Shown one piece after another: positions 46,058-54,107 of a stretch of 64,000 nt of DNA; positions within the stretch are counted from its first letter, which is position 1, and each line of letters opens with the position of its first letter. Origin of the DNA: Denitrovibrio sp. (lineage in GTDB: Bacteria > Chrysiogenota > Deferribacteres > Deferribacterales > Geovibrionaceae); the NCBI GenBank assembly GCA_002869185.1, contig PKTN01000004.1, forward strand, positions 186,001 through 250,000, in the 5' to 3' direction. The notes under the pieces were generated by a model that saw only the letters and a list, made by a program, of their open reading frames with translations, made no database searches and was not told the origin of the DNA. Both the position numbers and the translations under genes were made by a program.

Positions 46058-47101
46058 GTGCGTATCCTGAACGTAATAAACGTCAGGTGGTTTAACGCAA
46101 CTGCCTGGTATGCCGTGAATCTTTCATCTGTCCTCAAGCGCAGAGGTCATGATGTCGTTGTATGCGGTCTACCTGGTACACCTCCTGTCCTTAAAGCTCA
46201 CGATGTTGGCCTCGAAACTTTCGAGGCCAGTATCAATAAGTCAAACCCTGTCAGTGTTATAGCTGGGATGGGGGCGATGGATAAATTGTTCATGAGTTTC
46301 CAGCCAGATATCGTCATCTGCAATAGAGGCGAATTCTACTGGTATTTTGCTTATCGTCGCATGACAAAGCAGAAGTTTAAGCTAATTCGTGTCAGGGGAG
46401 ACATCAGACCTCCGAAACCTGGCAAGCTTAACAAAATCTTTCATAACAAATGTACAGATGCCATAGTCACTTCTGGCGAATTTATCAAGCGACAGTATAG
46501 GGAAATATTCGATACCCCAGAAATAGGATTGAATGTTATCTATGGTGGGGTTGATACCGAAGTGTTTAAGCCTAGCTCGTTTGCGAAAATTAAACTCAGG
46601 GATGAATTTGGATTTAGTGAAGAGGATTTTGTCGTTGGAATTGTCGGTCGCTTCGACCCTATCAAAGGTCACGAAAATCTCATTAAAGCAGTAGCTAAAC
46701 GTTATAATGAAGGTCAGGAGAATATCAGGCTAGTTATCGCTGGTTTTGATGCTGTGAGTACTCAAAATGATATCGAAGAATCATTGGCTGAAAATGGTAT
46801 AACTGACATAAGTGTTATAACAGGTAAAAGGGACGATATTGCAGATATATACAATTGCCTTGATGTATGTGTTGTCTCGTCTCTCGGTTCAGAGGCTATC
46901 TGCCGTGTTGGTATGGAGTCTATGGCTTGTGGTGTACCTATCATCACTTCGGACACTGGCGTGCTACCTGAGATATCTAAGAACGTCTATCCTAAGGACG
47001 ACTGGGAAGCACTCGCTGAATTGCTCGGAGACTATGACGATTCCGTAACTGTCTATAGCTTAGATTCATTCGCCGATCAATTCGCTAAATTCATTAAATA
47101 A
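46058..47101 (+). CDS. Glycosyltransferase family 4
   Basis: This 347-residue GT-B enzyme starts at a GTG (46058), 11 bases after ftsZ, with GAGG close before it. The N-domain has LSSVLKRRGHDVVVCG and PDIVICNRGEFYWYF. The C-domain has VIYGGVDTEVFKP, VGIVGRFDPIKGHENLIKA and the E(x7)E nucleotide-sugar motif SEAICRVGMESMACGVP (about residues 283-299). It probably builds lipopolysaccharide or another surface glycan. The sugar and acceptor cannot be read from sequence. It may share the dcw transcript. Confidence 0.88.
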   Translation: MRILNVINVRWFNATAWYAVNLSSVLKRRGHDVVVCGLPGTPPVLKAHDVGLETFEASINKSNPVSVIAGMGAMDKLFMSFQPDIVICNRGEFYWYFAYRRMTKQKFKLIRVRGDIRPPKPGKLNKIFHNKCTDAIVTSGEFIKRQYREIFDTPEIGLNVIYGGVDTEVFKPSSFAKIKLRDEFGFSEEDFVVGIVGRFDPIKGHENLIKAVAKRYNEGQENIRLVIAGFDAVSTQNDIEESLAENGITDISVITGKRDDIADIYNCLDVCVVSSLGSEAICRVGMESMACGVPIITSDTGVLPEISKNVYPKDDWEALAELLGDYDDSVTVYSLDSFADQFAKFIK

Positions 47102-47104
47102 AAC

Positions 47105-48232
47105 TTAAAACATAAGTGTGTCAAAGCAAAGTTTATAGTTCTTGCCATCTTCACTCTTAAGTAAGTTCATATCTGACAGTTTTTTAATGTCACGTCTTGC
47201 TGTTTGCTCTGTTACACCTTTATATAAATACACAAAAGGCTTTTCAATATGCAGATCTTGCAGTGAGATTTCGACATCTTCTTCCATAAGGAGCATTACA
47301 AGATCGTATTGCCTGTCATTCAGATCACCATCATTCTTCATTATATTTAAGAATTCTCTCATAGTAAGGTCGTATAGATAGCCATAGACTCTATCTTTGA
47401 GCTCATCAAGACATGCATTAACAGCCTCGAGAACAAATAGCAGGAATGGAGTTGTGTCTTTGCTTTTACGTTTAGTAGAACTGAATGCGAGGAAGTATCT
47501 ATCAAGGTTACGGTAGTAGTATTTAGATAGCATCTTGGATACGTGGCGAATGTTCGCAGCGTGCAAGATGTAAGCCTCTAAAAGGCGTGCTGTACGTCCG
47601 TTGCCTGAAAAGAAAGGATGTATTAAGGATAGGTGATAGTGTGCGAGAGAAGCTCTTATGTATGGAGAGGTTTCAAGAAGCTCTTCGCTGTTAATCCAGT
47701 CTATGAATGATGTCATAAGCTGTTCGATGTCGTTGAGGTTTGATGGTGGTCTATAGATACCGCCATGCTCTTCGGATCCTACCTTTACAAGCTTGTCTCT
47801 GTATTTACCGTGTGTGTTCCCTTTATGTGAGAGGTCTTTTGTGATTGAAAGGTGGAGTTTTTTGATAAAGTCTTCAGTTATTATGAAATTTTTTGTTGTG
47901 TGTTCGAAATTGTCGAGTGTTTTATAGGCTTCAGCTAAGTTTTCTATCTCTATTTTATGATTATCTGAATAATTAATAGTCTTTTTCTTACCAAGAACCA
48001 TACGAATATCATCTTCAGTGATAGGGTTGCCTTCAATAGCGGCAGTTCCAGAAATAGATGATGCCATAATGTCAGCGTCCATGTCAGATGCTTGCTGTGG
48101 TAGCATTGGGATGTCACTTATTGTTGTATTAAGTATCGTAGCTCTAGATATTTGATCCCCTAAAATCTTCTTGTCAAAGACATCGCTGAACATGAAAACT
48201 TTGGTTGTCGCCGTAACTTTTTTGCTGACCAT
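47105..48232 (-). CDS. Fic-domain protein with intact active site and C-terminal winged helix
   Basis: This 375-residue Fic protein has the active-site motif HPFFSGNGRTAR (about residue 204), with the catalytic His and the GNGR anion loop present; the usual Asp/Glu is Ser. The inhibitory motif TAAIEGN (about residues 63-69) has the regulatory Glu, placing it in the class with an N-terminal inhibitory helix. The C-terminus carries a winged helix (GVTEQTARRDIKKLSDMNLL). Fic enzymes transfer AMP or similar groups to target hydroxyls. It is the intact member of three related genes here. GAGG lies 7 bases before the ATG. It is convergent with the glycosyltransferase gene. Confidence 0.9.
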   Translation of the reverse strand: MVSKKVTATTKVFMFSDVFDKKILGDQISRATILNTTISDIPMLPQQASDMDADIMASSISGTAAIEGNPITEDDIRMVLGKKKTINYSDNHKIEIENLAEAYKTLDNFEHTTKNFIITEDFIKKLHLSITKDLSHKGNTHGKYRDKLVKVGSEEHGGIYRPPSNLNDIEQLMTSFIDWINSEELLETSPYIRASLAHYHLSLIHPFFSGNGRTARLLEAYILHAANIRHVSKMLSKYYYRNLDRYFLAFSSTKRKSKDTTPFLLFVLEAVNACLDELKDRVYGYLYDLTMREFLNIMKNDGDLNDRQYDLVMLLMEEDVEISLQDLHIEKPFVYLYKGVTEQTARRDIKKLSDMNLLKSEDGKNYKLCFDTLMF

Positions 48233-48607
48233 TTTGTAACCTCACATAACACACATAATGTAATACGAATTAGTAAAATTCTTAAGTATTTATATAGCAT
48301 TATTATATAATGATGTAAAGAAATATTACATATTAAATGTAAAGTATTTTGTAAAACAGCCGATAAGTAATATAAGCATAACAACAAGGCTTTAGCTAAA
48401 GACCTAAAAAAAAATCGAATTAATAAGTGAAAGAAAATGTAAAGTGAGGTGTAAAAAAATATTAAAAAACCGGTAGATTGATAAATCGCCAATAAAAAAC
48501 TCCATAACCTGCGCTGCCGCAAAGAGATTTAGCTCACTCTTTGCGGTTTGTGCGTCTTGTGATATGAAACTCTTAGGTATATATTGAATTATTAGTGAGG
48601 TCGCAAA
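48233..48607. other. AT-rich intergenic region with a perfect inverted repeat
   Basis: About 375 bases between the divergent fic and TfoX-like genes have no coding frame of note and many A/T runs. CCGCAAAGAG (48517-48526) and CTCTTTGCGG (48537-48546) form a perfect 10-base inverted repeat with a 10-base loop, 62 bases before the TfoX-like gene. There is no T-run after it, so it is more likely an operator or a 5'-leader hairpin than a terminator. Confidence 0.5.
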
Positions 48608-48934
48608 ATGGCTTATTGCGAAATATTAACTTCTAGAGTTAGAGACGAACTTATAGATTATGAATTTTATTCTGAAAAGAGAATGTTTGGGAGTAAGGTC
48701 TTTCTGCTGTCTGGTAAGATGGTCTGTGCTGTCACTGGTGATGATATGATTGTTAGGGTTGGTCCTGTTGTTTATGAAGAGTGTCTCGCAAAGGATTATG
48801 TCAGGACTTTTAATATGAAAGGACGTCCTACTAAAGGCTGGGTTATTGTTGATGGTGACCAGCTTTTAAATCGTGATGATCTGCTAGAATGGATAAATAA
48901 AGGCATAAGTTTCTGTTTAAGTTTGTCATCTTAG
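48608..48934 (+). CDS. TfoX N-terminal-domain protein
   Basis: This 108-residue protein matches the N-terminal domain of TfoX/Sxy: RMFGSKVFLLSGKMVCAVTGDD (about residues 25-46), then MIVRVGPVVYEECL and FNMKGRPTKGWVIVDGDQL. TfoX is a competence regulator in gamma-proteobacteria; short TfoX_N-only proteins are widespread and their role is not established. It is alone, divergent from fic and just upstream of a tRNA gene. A hairpin lies in the 5' region, as is known for sxy mRNA in other bacteria, but the sequence here is different. Confidence 0.8.
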   Translation: MAYCEILTSRVRDELIDYEFYSEKRMFGSKVFLLSGKMVCAVTGDDMIVRVGPVVYEECLAKDYVRTFNMKGRPTKGWVIVDGDQLLNRDDLLEWINKGISFCLSLSS

Positions 48935-48950
48935 GTTTGGTAAATATAGA

Positions 48951-48978
48951 TTGATTATCTTGTCATTTTAAATATAAT
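48951..48978 (+). promoter_or_regulatory. Sigma-70 promoter of the tRNA-Ala gene
   Basis: TTGATT (48951-48956) and TATAAT (48973-48978) are spaced 16 bases apart, with the tRNA starting 13 bases after the -10 box. The -10 is a perfect consensus match. Confidence 0.75.
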
Positions 48979-48990
48979 GTCAATTCGTTT

Positions 48991-49063
48991 GGGGGTATAG
49001 CTCAGCTGGGAGAGCGCAACGCTGGCAGTGTTGAGGTCATCGGTTCGATCCCGATTATCTCCA
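48991..49063 (+). tRNA. tRNA-Ala (GGC)
   Basis: The 73-base sequence folds into a standard tRNA: acceptor GGGGGTA with TATCTCC, D arm GCTCAGCTGGGAGAGC, an anticodon stem CAACG/TGTTG with loop CTGGCAG, and a T arm with GGTTCGATCCC. The anticodon GGC (49024-49026) reads GCC and GCU alanine codons. The discriminator base is A. CCA is not encoded (TCT follows), so it is added after transcription. The G-U pairs in the acceptor stem are at positions 3 and 5. Confidence 0.96.
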
Positions 49064-49078
49064 TCTAAAACGAGTCTT

Positions 49079-49111
49079 AAGGGTTCCTGAGAAATCAGAG
49101 AACCCTTTTTT
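49079..49111 (+). terminator. Intrinsic terminator after tRNA-Ala
   Basis: AAGGGTTC and GAACCCTT form the stem, extended by CTGA/TCAG around a GAAA loop with one bulged A. Six or more T residues follow (49104 on). It lies about 15 bases after the tRNA. Confidence 0.88.
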
Positions 49112-49284
49112 ATTAAATGTTTTTTTGGTTTTAATTATTGTGGAGTTTAATGTGTTCTTAGGCAAACCGTAATAGACCTCTCAAGTTTTCGTCTAATTTG
49201 CTTAAGTAGAGGGACTGTATGATAGTTATTTATTATTAAAAATCTGTGATATAATTTTATAATAAAACACTAACAGGAATTTGT

Positions 49285-49974
49285 ATGAGGCAGGTCTTTA
49301 ATCAGTATCCTTGTATTCCTCCTGAAGAGCAGGAGGTTGTTCGAAAACTATATTATAAATATGGGCGTTTACAAAGGGTAAAAAAGAATAAAATCCTAAA
49401 ATGTGGCGGGGAATGCAATAAACTCTTTTATCTAAAAAAAGGTTTATGTATGTATATGGTTAATTATGATCAGGATAAGCCTCGTGCTCTGGCGATAATT
49501 CCTCCGGGAAGAGCTATGGGGGATCTTACATGTTTGTCTGGTGAGATCGTGAATGTCACAACCGTAGTAAAAAGAGATTCTGAAGTTCTTATTATACCAC
49601 CAGATATTCTTACCAAATGTATGAAGCAGGATTTCGATGTTTCCCAAGCAATCATTAAAACAACTATTGCTAAACAGGAGTGTTTCCTAGAAGGTATGAT
49701 TGCTAATTTTACACTTGACTATGAAGACAGACTTAGAACTCTTTTTAAATCGCTAATAATATCATTTCAGTGCCCTATTGAAGATTTTACAAAGGTTCCG
49801 CTTGCCTTGAACAATACTGAGCTGGGCGATATTATAAACTCCACTAGAGTAACAGTCAGTAGAATTCTAACGAAATGGCAGCGGGAAGGGCTTGCTAGAA
49901 AAGAAGAAAAGCAACTTTATTTAAGCCAGAAACTTTTTAATGATCTTTATGACTGGCAGGATTATTTTAAATAA
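49285..49974 (+). CDS. Crp/Fnr-family transcription regulator
   Basis: This 229-residue protein has an N-terminal cyclic-nucleotide-binding-type beta barrel (CGGECNKLFYLKKGLCMYMVN, IPPGRAMGDLTCLSGE) and a C-terminal HTH (LGDIINSTRVTVSRILTKWQREGL, about residues 185-210). It has Cys residues (two near residue 44, CGGEC) but not the FNR four-Cys pattern, so the signal is unclear. The gene lies 104 bases upstream of the flavoprotein gene on the same strand; inverted repeats in that gap could be its operators. It probably controls the flavoprotein/cytochrome pair, by position. Confidence 0.85.
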   Translation: MRQVFNQYPCIPPEEQEVVRKLYYKYGRLQRVKKNKILKCGGECNKLFYLKKGLCMYMVNYDQDKPRALAIIPPGRAMGDLTCLSGEIVNVTTVVKRDSEVLIIPPDILTKCMKQDFDVSQAIIKTTIAKQECFLEGMIANFTLDYEDRLRTLFKSLIISFQCPIEDFTKVPLALNNTELGDIINSTRVTVSRILTKWQREGLARKEEKQLYLSQKLFNDLYDWQDYFK

Positions 49975-49997
49975 TATTTAATTTATTTTTTAAATCT

Positions 49998-50065
49998 GTA
50001 TAGCGGTATACATCATTTATTTGTCTTTGGGTTTATCTTTTTAATAGATACTCAATTTATTGAGT
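49998..50065 (+). promoter_or_regulatory. Two inverted repeats between regulator and flavoprotein gene
   Basis: GTATA-GCGG-TATAC (49998-50011) and ACTCAA-TTTA-TTGAGT (50050-50065) lie in the 104-base gap. The second has the arm/spacer geometry of Crp/Fnr-family sites (TTGAT-N4-ATCAA type) and sits against the AGGAGG ribosome site of the flavoprotein gene, so it could be a DNA operator or an RNA hairpin controlling translation. Confidence 0.45.
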
Positions 50066-50078
50066 CAGGAGGTAAACC

Positions 50079-51572
50079 ATGAAATCAGTTAGTAAACTCA
50101 TGCTATTTTTATTCGCAACAGTTTTTGCAGTGTCTCCAGCTTTTGCACAGACAATGCATGCTGAGGTTGTAGTTGTAGGTGGCGGCGGTTCAGGTACCGC
50201 AGCGGCATACGCAGTGGCACAGGCAGGTGCAAAGAGCGTTATCGTTCTTGAAAAACAGCCCGCAACGGGCGGTACAGGTAAATACTCAGAGGGGATTTTT
50301 GCTGCGGAAAGTAAAATGCAGCAGGAGCGTAACATAATACTCACTAAGGATGAATCCTTTAAGAAGATTATGGATTACAGCCACTGGCGTGCAAATGCCA
50401 AGTTAGTGAGAGCGTTCGTTGATAAATCCGCGGAAACTGTAGACTGGCTCGAGGAGCAGGGGGTTCGTTTCAAAGAACTCACATCCAACTATCCTGGTGG
50501 TCTTCAGTCATGGCATATCTTTGACGGAAGAGGGGCAACAATGCTCAAGACTCTCCAGTCAAAATTCCCTGAAATGAACGTTAAAATTCTCACTGAGACA
50601 CCTGGTAAGAAGATTATGATGAAAAACGGTAAGGTAGCCGGAGTCATCGCTGAGAACATCGATGAGGAAGAAGTTAAAATCTATGCCAAAGTAGTGATTA
50701 TAGCTACAGGTGGGTTCCTTAATAATAAAGAGATGATGGAAAAATACACCAGATTTGGCGATGCTATTCCTGTAGGAAACGTTGGTAAAGTCGGTGATGG
50801 TATCAATATGATGATAGAAGCTGGCGCTGAACTAGAAGGGATGGAAGTAGTTCAGAACTATAGACCTGGTATGCCTGGTGAGGCGACTACATCACAGCTT
50901 ATAGCTGTTGCGCGTCAGCCTTATCTATGGGTAGATAAAAATGGCGAAAGATTCTGCGACGAGACAGTAATTTTTCAATGGCCTTTCGCAGGTAACGCAC
51001 TTCACAGAGCTGGCGGGCTTATGTATGCGATCATTGACAGCAACACAAAGAAATATCTTATGACAGAAGGTCTTGATGTTGGTGTTGGTGTGATGGTTCC
51101 TGTTAAAACAAAACTTCTAAAACTTGAGCAGGAGCTTGAAAGGGGCGTTAAGAAAGGTATCGCTTTTAAGAGTGACTCTATCAAGGGACTTGCTAAACAG
51201 ATGGGCGCTGATCCTAAAGCCTTAGAAGCTACAATTAAGAGCTATAACTCTTACTCAAAAACTAAACACGACATTGAATTTGCAAAAGACCCTAAATACA
51301 TCCAGCCTGTCGCTGAAGGACCTTTTTATGCAGTAATGGCTAAGCCGACAGCACTCGGTACTCTCGGTGGTGCAAAAGTTACTAAGGATATGCAGGTAAT
51401 AGGCAAGAACAGCAAAGTTATAGATGGGCTATATGCAGTCGGTAATGATGCCGGTGGTATGTACGGAGACAGTTACGACCTCCTTATGGCAGGAAGTACT
51501 ATCGGTTTCGCTGTGAACTCTGGCCGTATGGCAGGGGAGCACGCAGCCCAGTATCTTCAGTCTGTCAGATAA
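50079..51572 (+). CDS. Exported FAD-dependent oxidoreductase of the flavocytochrome c family, substrate unknown
   Basis: This 497-residue protein has a Sec signal peptide ending AFA-Q (about residue 23), so it acts in the periplasm. The FAD loop is VVVGGGGSGTAAAY. It is of the fumarate reductase/flavocytochrome c family, but the residues that bind and protonate fumarate are missing: the TRD region is VIFQWPF (about residue 298), the HHTMGG loop is LGTLGG (about 425), and the ANRLGG loop is GDSYDLLMAG (about 463). It therefore reduces something else, as do other extracytosolic flavin reductases (urocanate, methacrylate, glycoside enzymes). A tetrahaem cytochrome gene follows as the likely electron donor. 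A Crp/Fnr gene precedes it. Confidence 0.88.
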   Translation: MKSVSKLMLFLFATVFAVSPAFAQTMHAEVVVVGGGGSGTAAAYAVAQAGAKSVIVLEKQPATGGTGKYSEGIFAAESKMQQERNIILTKDESFKKIMDYSHWRANAKLVRAFVDKSAETVDWLEEQGVRFKELTSNYPGGLQSWHIFDGRGATMLKTLQSKFPEMNVKILTETPGKKIMMKNGKVAGVIAENIDEEEVKIYAKVVIIATGGFLNNKEMMEKYTRFGDAIPVGNVGKVGDGINMMIEAGAELEGMEVVQNYRPGMPGEATTSQLIAVARQPYLWVDKNGERFCDETVIFQWPFAGNALHRAGGLMYAIIDSNTKKYLMTEGLDVGVGVMVPVKTKLLKLEQELERGVKKGIAFKSDSIKGLAKQMGADPKALEATIKSYNSYSKTKHDIEFAKDPKYIQPVAEGPFYAVMAKPTALGTLGGAKVTKDMQVIGKNSKVIDGLYAVGNDAGGMYGDSYDLLMAGSTIGFAVNSGRMAGEHAAQYLQSVR

Positions 51573-51584
51573 TATTTACATAAG

Positions 51585-51616
51585 AATGGGAGGGGGGAGG
51601 CTCTCTCCCATTTTTT
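51585..51616 (+). terminator. Intrinsic terminator between flavoprotein and cytochrome genes
   Basis: AATGGGAG (51585-51592) pairs with CTCCCATT (51605-51612), followed by six T residues (51611-51616). It lies inside the probable operon, just before the AGGAGG site of the cytochrome gene, so it may only partly terminate and set the flavoprotein:cytochrome ratio. Confidence 0.75.
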
Positions 51617-51634
51617 AATAAAAGGAGGCATGAA

Positions 51635-52000
51635 ATGAAATCAAAATTAACTTTTTTTATAGTAATATTATCTATTCTTGCAGTAAGCATAGTTGCCATT
51701 GCGTCAGAGCAGCAGCTTAAAGGAGCTCATAAAGAGATGGAGCTTGCCTGCGCTGATTGCCACGGAACGGATGCACCGGTAAAAAGGGCAAAGACTTCAG
51801 TGTGTAAGACTTGTCACGAAGATCATGAAGGCGAAGAGAAGGTGTATCTGAATAACGGTGCAGAGGTAGAAGTTAACGTACACAAATCCCATCAGGGTGA
51901 GCTTCGATGCACGCTCTGCCATAATATACATAAGCCTTCGAAACTATACTGTAATCAGGACGGATGTCACGCATTTGATGATGATATGAATGTTAAATAG
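51635..52000 (+). CDS. Small tetrahaem-type cytochrome c
   Basis: This 121-residue exported protein has an N-terminal signal segment (about residues 1-24) and four haem-binding motifs: CADCH (about 39), CKTCH (about 58), CTLCH (about 92) and CNQDGCH (about 106), the last having four residues between the cysteines instead of two. Extra His residues (KEMELACAD region, EDHEGE, VHKSHQGE, NIHKP) can supply second ligands. It looks like the tetrahaem domain of flavocytochrome c, here as a separate subunit. It is likely the electron carrier to the upstream flavoprotein. AGGAGG lies 6 bases before the ATG. Confidence 0.9.
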   Translation: MKSKLTFFIVILSILAVSIVAIASEQQLKGAHKEMELACADCHGTDAPVKRAKTSVCKTCHEDHEGEEKVYLNNGAEVEVNVHKSHQGELRCTLCHNIHKPSKLYCNQDGCHAFDDDMNVK

Positions 52001-52059
52001 CTTGTATTCTTAAAGATGCAAGAGGTCTCTCTTATACTTATAAACAGGAGAGCTTTAGA

Positions 52060-53262
52060 ATGAGTGCTTCAGCAAAACAGAGAGTTATAGCGGCTCTTTT
52101 CACGATAAATTTTTTAATAACCTTTTCATTCGGTATGAATGATTCGCTTTTTTCACTGTATCTGAGCGAGTTGAATGCCGGGGGGGTGGTGATCGGTTTT
52201 GCATTTACATTTTACTCTCTCTCAAAGATAGGTCTAAGTCCGATTGCGGGAAAGTTACTTGATAGATTTGGCGCTGCAAAGGTGTTATCCGCCGGGCTCT
52301 TTTTATATATGCTGATATCCGTGTCTCTATTTATAATAAATGAACCGATATATGTCCTTGCAGTCAGAGTTATGCAGGGAGCTGCTTGTGCCTTGTTTAG
52401 ACCTGTCATGCATTATGTGATAGGGAGGATTACAGATACTGACGGTCGTGGCAGAGCTTTTGGTATATTTGACCTTTCATTTTATACTGCGTTGGCTGTT
52501 GCTCCTGTTGTTGGTGGGTTTATAAAAGAATATTCTGGATTTGACAGCATTTTTGTTTTGGCAGGGGGCTTTAGTATTGTAGCAATGCTTATACTCTTGC
52601 CAATATTTAAAGAACTAAGTTTTGAAAGGTGTATACAGACTAAAAGCAACTCTGTGAAAAAAATAACTGGGCACCCACTGCGAGGAATATACGTCTTTAT
52701 CTTTTTTAAAGGTTGGTGTGTGGTGTCAGTTGTTATCCTACTACCTTTATATATGAAAAGTCTTGGGATAAGCGAGTCGTTTATCGGCTTTTTGATAGGT
52801 TCATCAACTGCTGTAATGGCTCTTTTTCTGCCTGTTGCAGGTATTTTAGCAGATAGACTGAAGAAAAATGTGCTGATATTTACTGGTGGTCTTGTTTACT
52901 ATGCTTCTGTGGTTCTGCTATTTAGAGCAGATAATTTGCATCAGTTGTTCTTCGCATCAGTATTTTGTGGTTTTGCCGGAGCTCTATCGCAGCCATCTTG
53001 TTCATCTCTTCTTATTGAATTAGCGGGAAAAAATGAACTAGGTCATGTTCTTGGTCGATTTAGTTTTATAATGGGACTGGGTGCTTCTTGTTCAGCCTTT
53101 GTTTGTTCAATATTTCTTAGCTATAGTGACAATCTTATAAATGCGGTTTTTATGTCATGTTTACTTGGTGTTTTAAGTTTGATTGTATTCTTGCTTATGA
53201 CTTCAAATAAATTAGTATCTTATCGGGTTTCACCTGATGCCTCTAAAACAACACTTGGATAG
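52060..53262 (+). CDS. MFS transporter
   Basis: This 400-residue membrane protein has about 12 membrane segments and the MFS loop-2 motif GKLLDRFGAAKV (about residues 63-74), with a repeat of the pattern in the second half (GILADRLKKNV). There is a break between halves near residue 195-210 (a cytoplasmic loop rich in Lys and Ser). Substrate is unknown; members of this type are often drug or metabolite exporters. It begins 60 bases after the cytochrome gene, on the same strand, and may or may not be in that operon. Confidence 0.88.
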   Translation: MSASAKQRVIAALFTINFLITFSFGMNDSLFSLYLSELNAGGVVIGFAFTFYSLSKIGLSPIAGKLLDRFGAAKVLSAGLFLYMLISVSLFIINEPIYVLAVRVMQGAACALFRPVMHYVIGRITDTDGRGRAFGIFDLSFYTALAVAPVVGGFIKEYSGFDSIFVLAGGFSIVAMLILLPIFKELSFERCIQTKSNSVKKITGHPLRGIYVFIFFKGWCVVSVVILLPLYMKSLGISESFIGFLIGSSTAVMALFLPVAGILADRLKKNVLIFTGGLVYYASVVLLFRADNLHQLFFASVFCGFAGALSQPSCSSLLIELAGKNELGHVLGRFSFIMGLGASCSAFVCSIFLSYSDNLINAVFMSCLLGVLSLIVFLLMTSNKLVSYRVSPDASKTTLG

Positions 53263-53399
53263 CAGATAAGGTGTTTGAGCTGTCAGAAACATGATATATA
53301 AGATAAATGGACAATGAAAGCTTAAGCTTTATAAAATAATGAAAGTCTTTCTTTGCAACGTATTTGTAGGTCTTTTTTTTAATGTGTAGAATAGGTGAT

Positions 53400-54098
53400 A
53401 TGTTAGTTAAGTATCAAGATACTGAAATATACTTTTTGCATGTGGTCAAACCTAGATTGAAGCGTATGTCTATATCTATAAACTCTAGAAATGAGGTAGT
53501 GGTCAAAACACCTGTGGTTGACGAGGCAAGAGTTGTTGAGTTAGTTCTAAGCAAGGCTGAGTGGATATTAAAGAAGCTGTCTTTACCTCGAGAGGACGTA
53601 TGTGGTTTAGAGTTTAAGGATGGTGCGTTGATACCTTATCTTGGTCAGAGGATGGTTCTGAAACTGATCAAGGATGAGAGTTTTGGAGTGGGTAAACCTA
53701 AGCTTAGCTTTGATGGATCATGTTTTACTATTATATATAATCCGTTTCTTATGAAGGATGAATATTTCGAGAAGGCGTTTGATAGCTTTTATAAACAAGA
53801 GGCGAGTAATATAATGACTAAGCTTACTGAAGAGTGGGCTGACTTGATGAAGCTGGAATATAGAAAAATTTCTTTTAGAAAGGCAAAGAGTCGTTGGGGG
53901 AGTTGTACTTCTTCAGGTAATATAATGTTTAATTATGAAGCGATTAAGTTACCTATGGAATTTGTCGAGTATCTTGTTGTGCATGAGTTATCTCACCTTA
54001 AACACGGTAATCATAGTCAGGCATTTTGGGATTTTGTTGAGGTATATATTCCGGATTATAAAGCCATAAGGCTTAAGATGAAAGAGTATAGGCTCTAG
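53400..54098 (+). CDS. YgjP-like M48-type zinc metallopeptidase (DUF45)
   Basis: This protein has about 232 residues. I start it at the ATG at 53400 because AGGTG lies just before it; the ATG at 53382 has no ribosome site. It has the zinc-binding HELSHLKHGNHSQAFW (about residues 197-212) and the preceding FRKAKSRWGSCTSSGNIMFN, the signature of YgjP/DUF45 proteins. These are putative cytoplasmic metallopeptidases with no well-defined substrate. No signal peptide is present. It is convergent with the GGDEF/EAL gene with a 9-base gap. Confidence 0.85.
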   Translation: MLVKYQDTEIYFLHVVKPRLKRMSISINSRNEVVVKTPVVDEARVVELVLSKAEWILKKLSLPREDVCGLEFKDGALIPYLGQRMVLKLIKDESFGVGKPKLSFDGSCFTIIYNPFLMKDEYFEKAFDSFYKQEASNIMTKLTEEWADLMKLEYRKISFRKAKSRWGSCTSSGNIMFNYEAIKLPMEFVEYLVVHELSHLKHGNHSQAFWDFVEVYIPDYKAIRLKMKEYRL

Positions 54099-54107
54099 TC
54101 TTTATCT

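Noticed and set aside
48233-48607. CRISPR array or riboswitch in the AT-rich gap
   Set aside because: There are no regularly spaced repeats, and the one hairpin does not fit a riboswitch class that I know.
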